Shown here: positions 4,395 through 5,804 of the stretch, piece by piece
Layout: every line of letters begins with the position of its first letter
Position numbering within the stretch: position 1 is the first letter of the stretch
Assembly: GCA_002474405.1 (NCBI GenBank)
Contig: DLQW01000046.1
Location: forward strand, 4,988-10,791
DNA: 5,804 nucleotides
Reading direction: 5' to 3'
Source of the DNA: Christensenella sp. UBA7597
Lineage (GTDB): Bacteria; Bacillota; Clostridia; Christensenellales; Borkfalkiaceae
Position numbers and translations under genes: made by a program
The notes under the pieces: model-generated
The model's database searches: none
The model's input: only the letters and a program-made list of their open reading frames with translations
What the model was told of the DNA's origin: nothing

Positions 4395-5792
4395 ATGAAA
4401 GAATATATACAGGCGATTTTTTGTGCGCCCACGGGAAAATTCGATGATTTACCTTATCCTTCGAGACTGACGGACGAAGTGTTTTCCGCCTTGAAAGAAG
4501 CGGGCATTAACCGCATATTCGGCTTCGGATACGATATCCGGCGCGAAACGCAGGAAGAATCGCTGCGGCTTTGCGAAAAATACGGCATAAAATATTTGCC
4601 GACGATGCACTCGTTCGGAAAATATATCGAATTCGGCTGGGCAACACTATCGGCGGAAGAAAAACGCAAATTAGACGAAACTTTTATCGCCGAGGTAAAC
4701 ACATACGTTTCGTACCCCTCGTTTGCAGGCGTATTTTTCGGCGACGAAGCGGGTTATCTGTCGTTTGACGGCGTAGCGCACGCCAAAAAAGTATTCGATG
4801 AGAATTTTCCGGGAAAAGAATTTCATTTCAATTTCTTTTCCTATTCCATAAACGACGCGATTTTCTGGGGCGGCATGGCGGGTTCGCAGCATGGCGTTCC
4901 CAAAGGAAAAAAGCCGTTTGAATTGACGGGAGATCTTGCCGTAACTTTTGCAAATCGTTTCAATTATTACGATAAACTTGTAGAAGGGCTTCTTTCCAAA
5001 ACTCGTTTCGACTTTATTTCGCAGGATAAATATCCTTTCGAAAGTTTCTGGCAAAGCGTGCCGACTTCGGTACACGTAGCGCTCTTCGAACTGAACGCGT
5101 ATTTTGCCTTGAAAAAGAAGAAATACGGCAACAAATTTTATAATTATATGCAAGCGGGACAATGGGGAACGGGTACAAACAGAAAGCACATGTCGTGCGG
5201 GGAAGTCGCTTTGCAGATGCACGTTACGGCAGCGTACGGCAACGACGGTTTCGCGTGGTTTCCGGGGTGCTATCCCATAGATTATACGTTCGACCCGGCG
5301 CAAAAATATGCGATGGAAGGCGCGGGCGGACTCATCGATATCTACGGGCGCAAAAGCGAAATATTCGGATATGTGAAAGAATTGAACGCATTTTTTGCGG
5401 CGATTGCGGACGATATTCTGCAAAGCGAGTGTAAGGGCGCGTACGGATACGGCGTTTACGACAACGGATTCAGTGAAAAAGAAATCAAAAATCTGCCCGA
5501 CAACGAATGTATTTTCCGCGGAAATCTTCCGGATTTTTACCGCTATAAAGACGAATCGATTTCTGTAAAATCTTCAAACGGAACGATGGTTTCCACGTTC
5601 GAAAAAGACGGAAAACCGCGCTGGTATGCGGTGAATCTTTCTACGATATATAAAAATACGGTAGAATTGCGGTTGCCCGAAGGCGAATATGAAATTTTCC
5701 GCAAAAACGAAAAAATAAATACAAACGAAAAAATTATGCTGACGCTTGACGAAGGCGAAGGAATTTATATCAGAGGTACTGTAAAACAATGA
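4395..5792 (+). CDS. Glycoside-hydrolase-like (beta/alpha)8 protein, family unassigned
   Basis: A 465-residue protein without signal peptide or membrane segments, so probably cytoplasmic. The start is forced: a stop (TGA 4380-4382) lies in frame just upstream and the first beta-strand begins at once (EYIQAIFCAP). The barrel pattern runs AGINRIFGFGYD (36-47), YGIKYLPTMHSFG (63-75), FAGVFFGDEAGY (110-121), RFDFISQDKYPF (204-215), KFYNYMQAGQWG (247-258) and YGNDGFAWFPGCYP (281-294). GDE at 116-118 resembles the acid/base strand of clan GH-A (the G-x-x-x-DEP type), making Glu118 the best catalytic candidate. A second catalytic Glu is not obvious. Residues from about 395 (GTMVSTFEKDGKPRWYAVNLS onward) look like a C-terminal beta-sandwich, as in GH42-like enzymes. 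It probably cleaves an imported oligosaccharide; the substrate cannot be named. It is divergent from the AraC regulator and overlaps the next gene by 4 bases. Confidence 0.85.
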   Translation: MKEYIQAIFCAPTGKFDDLPYPSRLTDEVFSALKEAGINRIFGFGYDIRRETQEESLRLCEKYGIKYLPTMHSFGKYIEFGWATLSAEEKRKLDETFIAEVNTYVSYPSFAGVFFGDEAGYLSFDGVAHAKKVFDENFPGKEFHFNFFSYSINDAIFWGGMAGSQHGVPKGKKPFELTGDLAVTFANRFNYYDKLVEGLLSKTRFDFISQDKYPFESFWQSVPTSVHVALFELNAYFALKKKKYGNKFYNYMQAGQWGTGTNRKHMSCGEVALQMHVTAAYGNDGFAWFPGCYPIDYTFDPAQKYAMEGAGGLIDIYGRKSEIFGYVKELNAFFAAIADDILQSECKGAYGYGVYDNGFSEKEIKNLPDNECIFRGNLPDFYRYKDESISVKSSNGTMVSTFEKDGKPRWYAVNLSTIYKNTVELRLPEGEYEIFRKNEKINTNEKIMLTLDEGEGIYIRGTVKQ

Positions 5793-5804
5793 AAAAGTTA
5801 CATA
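5789..5804 (+). CDS. Start of next operon gene (cut by window edge)
   Basis: ATG 5789-5791 overlaps the TGA of the hydrolase gene in an ATGA arrangement, typical of translational coupling. AGAGG (5772-5776) lies about 12 nt upstream, a little far. Only MKKLH is visible, so no product can be named. Confidence 0.5.

Noticed and set aside
4671..5423. 250-residue minus-strand open frame
   Set aside because: Antisense shadow of the hydrolase gene, rich in Arg/Phe/Val as expected from reverse reading of its codons, with no recognisable domain.

Overview
The window looks like a low-to-mid GC Firmicute, probably a gut-type Clostridia relative. The signs are sigma-A style promoters (TTGACA/TATAAT with 17-bp spacing), GAGG ribosome binding sites, AT-rich intergenic DNA, clostridial-looking IS30 and IS200 fragments, and carbohydrate genes under an AraC-type regulator. 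The lineage is an inference from style only; no marker gene fixes it.

Layout. Bases 1-410 hold the 3' end of a DHH/DHHA1 phosphoesterase (NrnA-like). Bases 411-606 carry a strong promoter whose -35 box sits in the middle of a near-perfect 34-bp palindrome, a candidate operator. It drives a Gfo/Idh/MocA oxidoreductase with GH109-like motifs (607-1899; the best start is 607, not the in-frame ATG at 598). Bases 1900-3238 hold no intact gene and read as a graveyard of mobile elements. They contain a cluster of ATGTC..ATAATA repeats beside an 11-bp inverted repeat (possibly an IS21-type end), the head of an IS30-family element on the minus strand, and, abutting it head to head, the head of an IS200-family element on the plus strand. 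The IS200 head keeps its RBS-sequestering hairpin and is followed by a strong terminator. Both transposases are cut off within about 15 codons. A 14-bp direct repeat brackets this IS30/IS200 block.

From 3239 to the right edge is a divergent regulator/catabolic pair: an AraC-family regulator on the minus strand (3239-4144) and a cytoplasmic (beta/alpha)8-type glycoside-hydrolase-like protein on the plus strand (4395-5792). A next gene starts in an ATGA overlap at 5789 and runs off the window. The 250-bp intergenic region is very A-rich and carries repeated AAAGCAAAAA(A)TAA elements, next to the araC promoter and just upstream of the hydrolase -10 box, where an AraC-type activator would be expected to bind.

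The most unusual signals are: (i) the hydrolase gene, and possibly araC, has a good -10 box ending only 6 nt before the ATG with no Shine-Dalgarno, implying leaderless mRNA; (ii) the IS200 remnant forms a compact promoter/hairpin/mini-ORF/terminator unit that could be a small RNA; (iii) the palindrome-embedded promoter of the GH109-like gene. A plausible joint reading is a locus for breaking down host or plant glycans inside the cell, with separate local control of the two carbohydrate units. The substrate cannot be read from the sequence.
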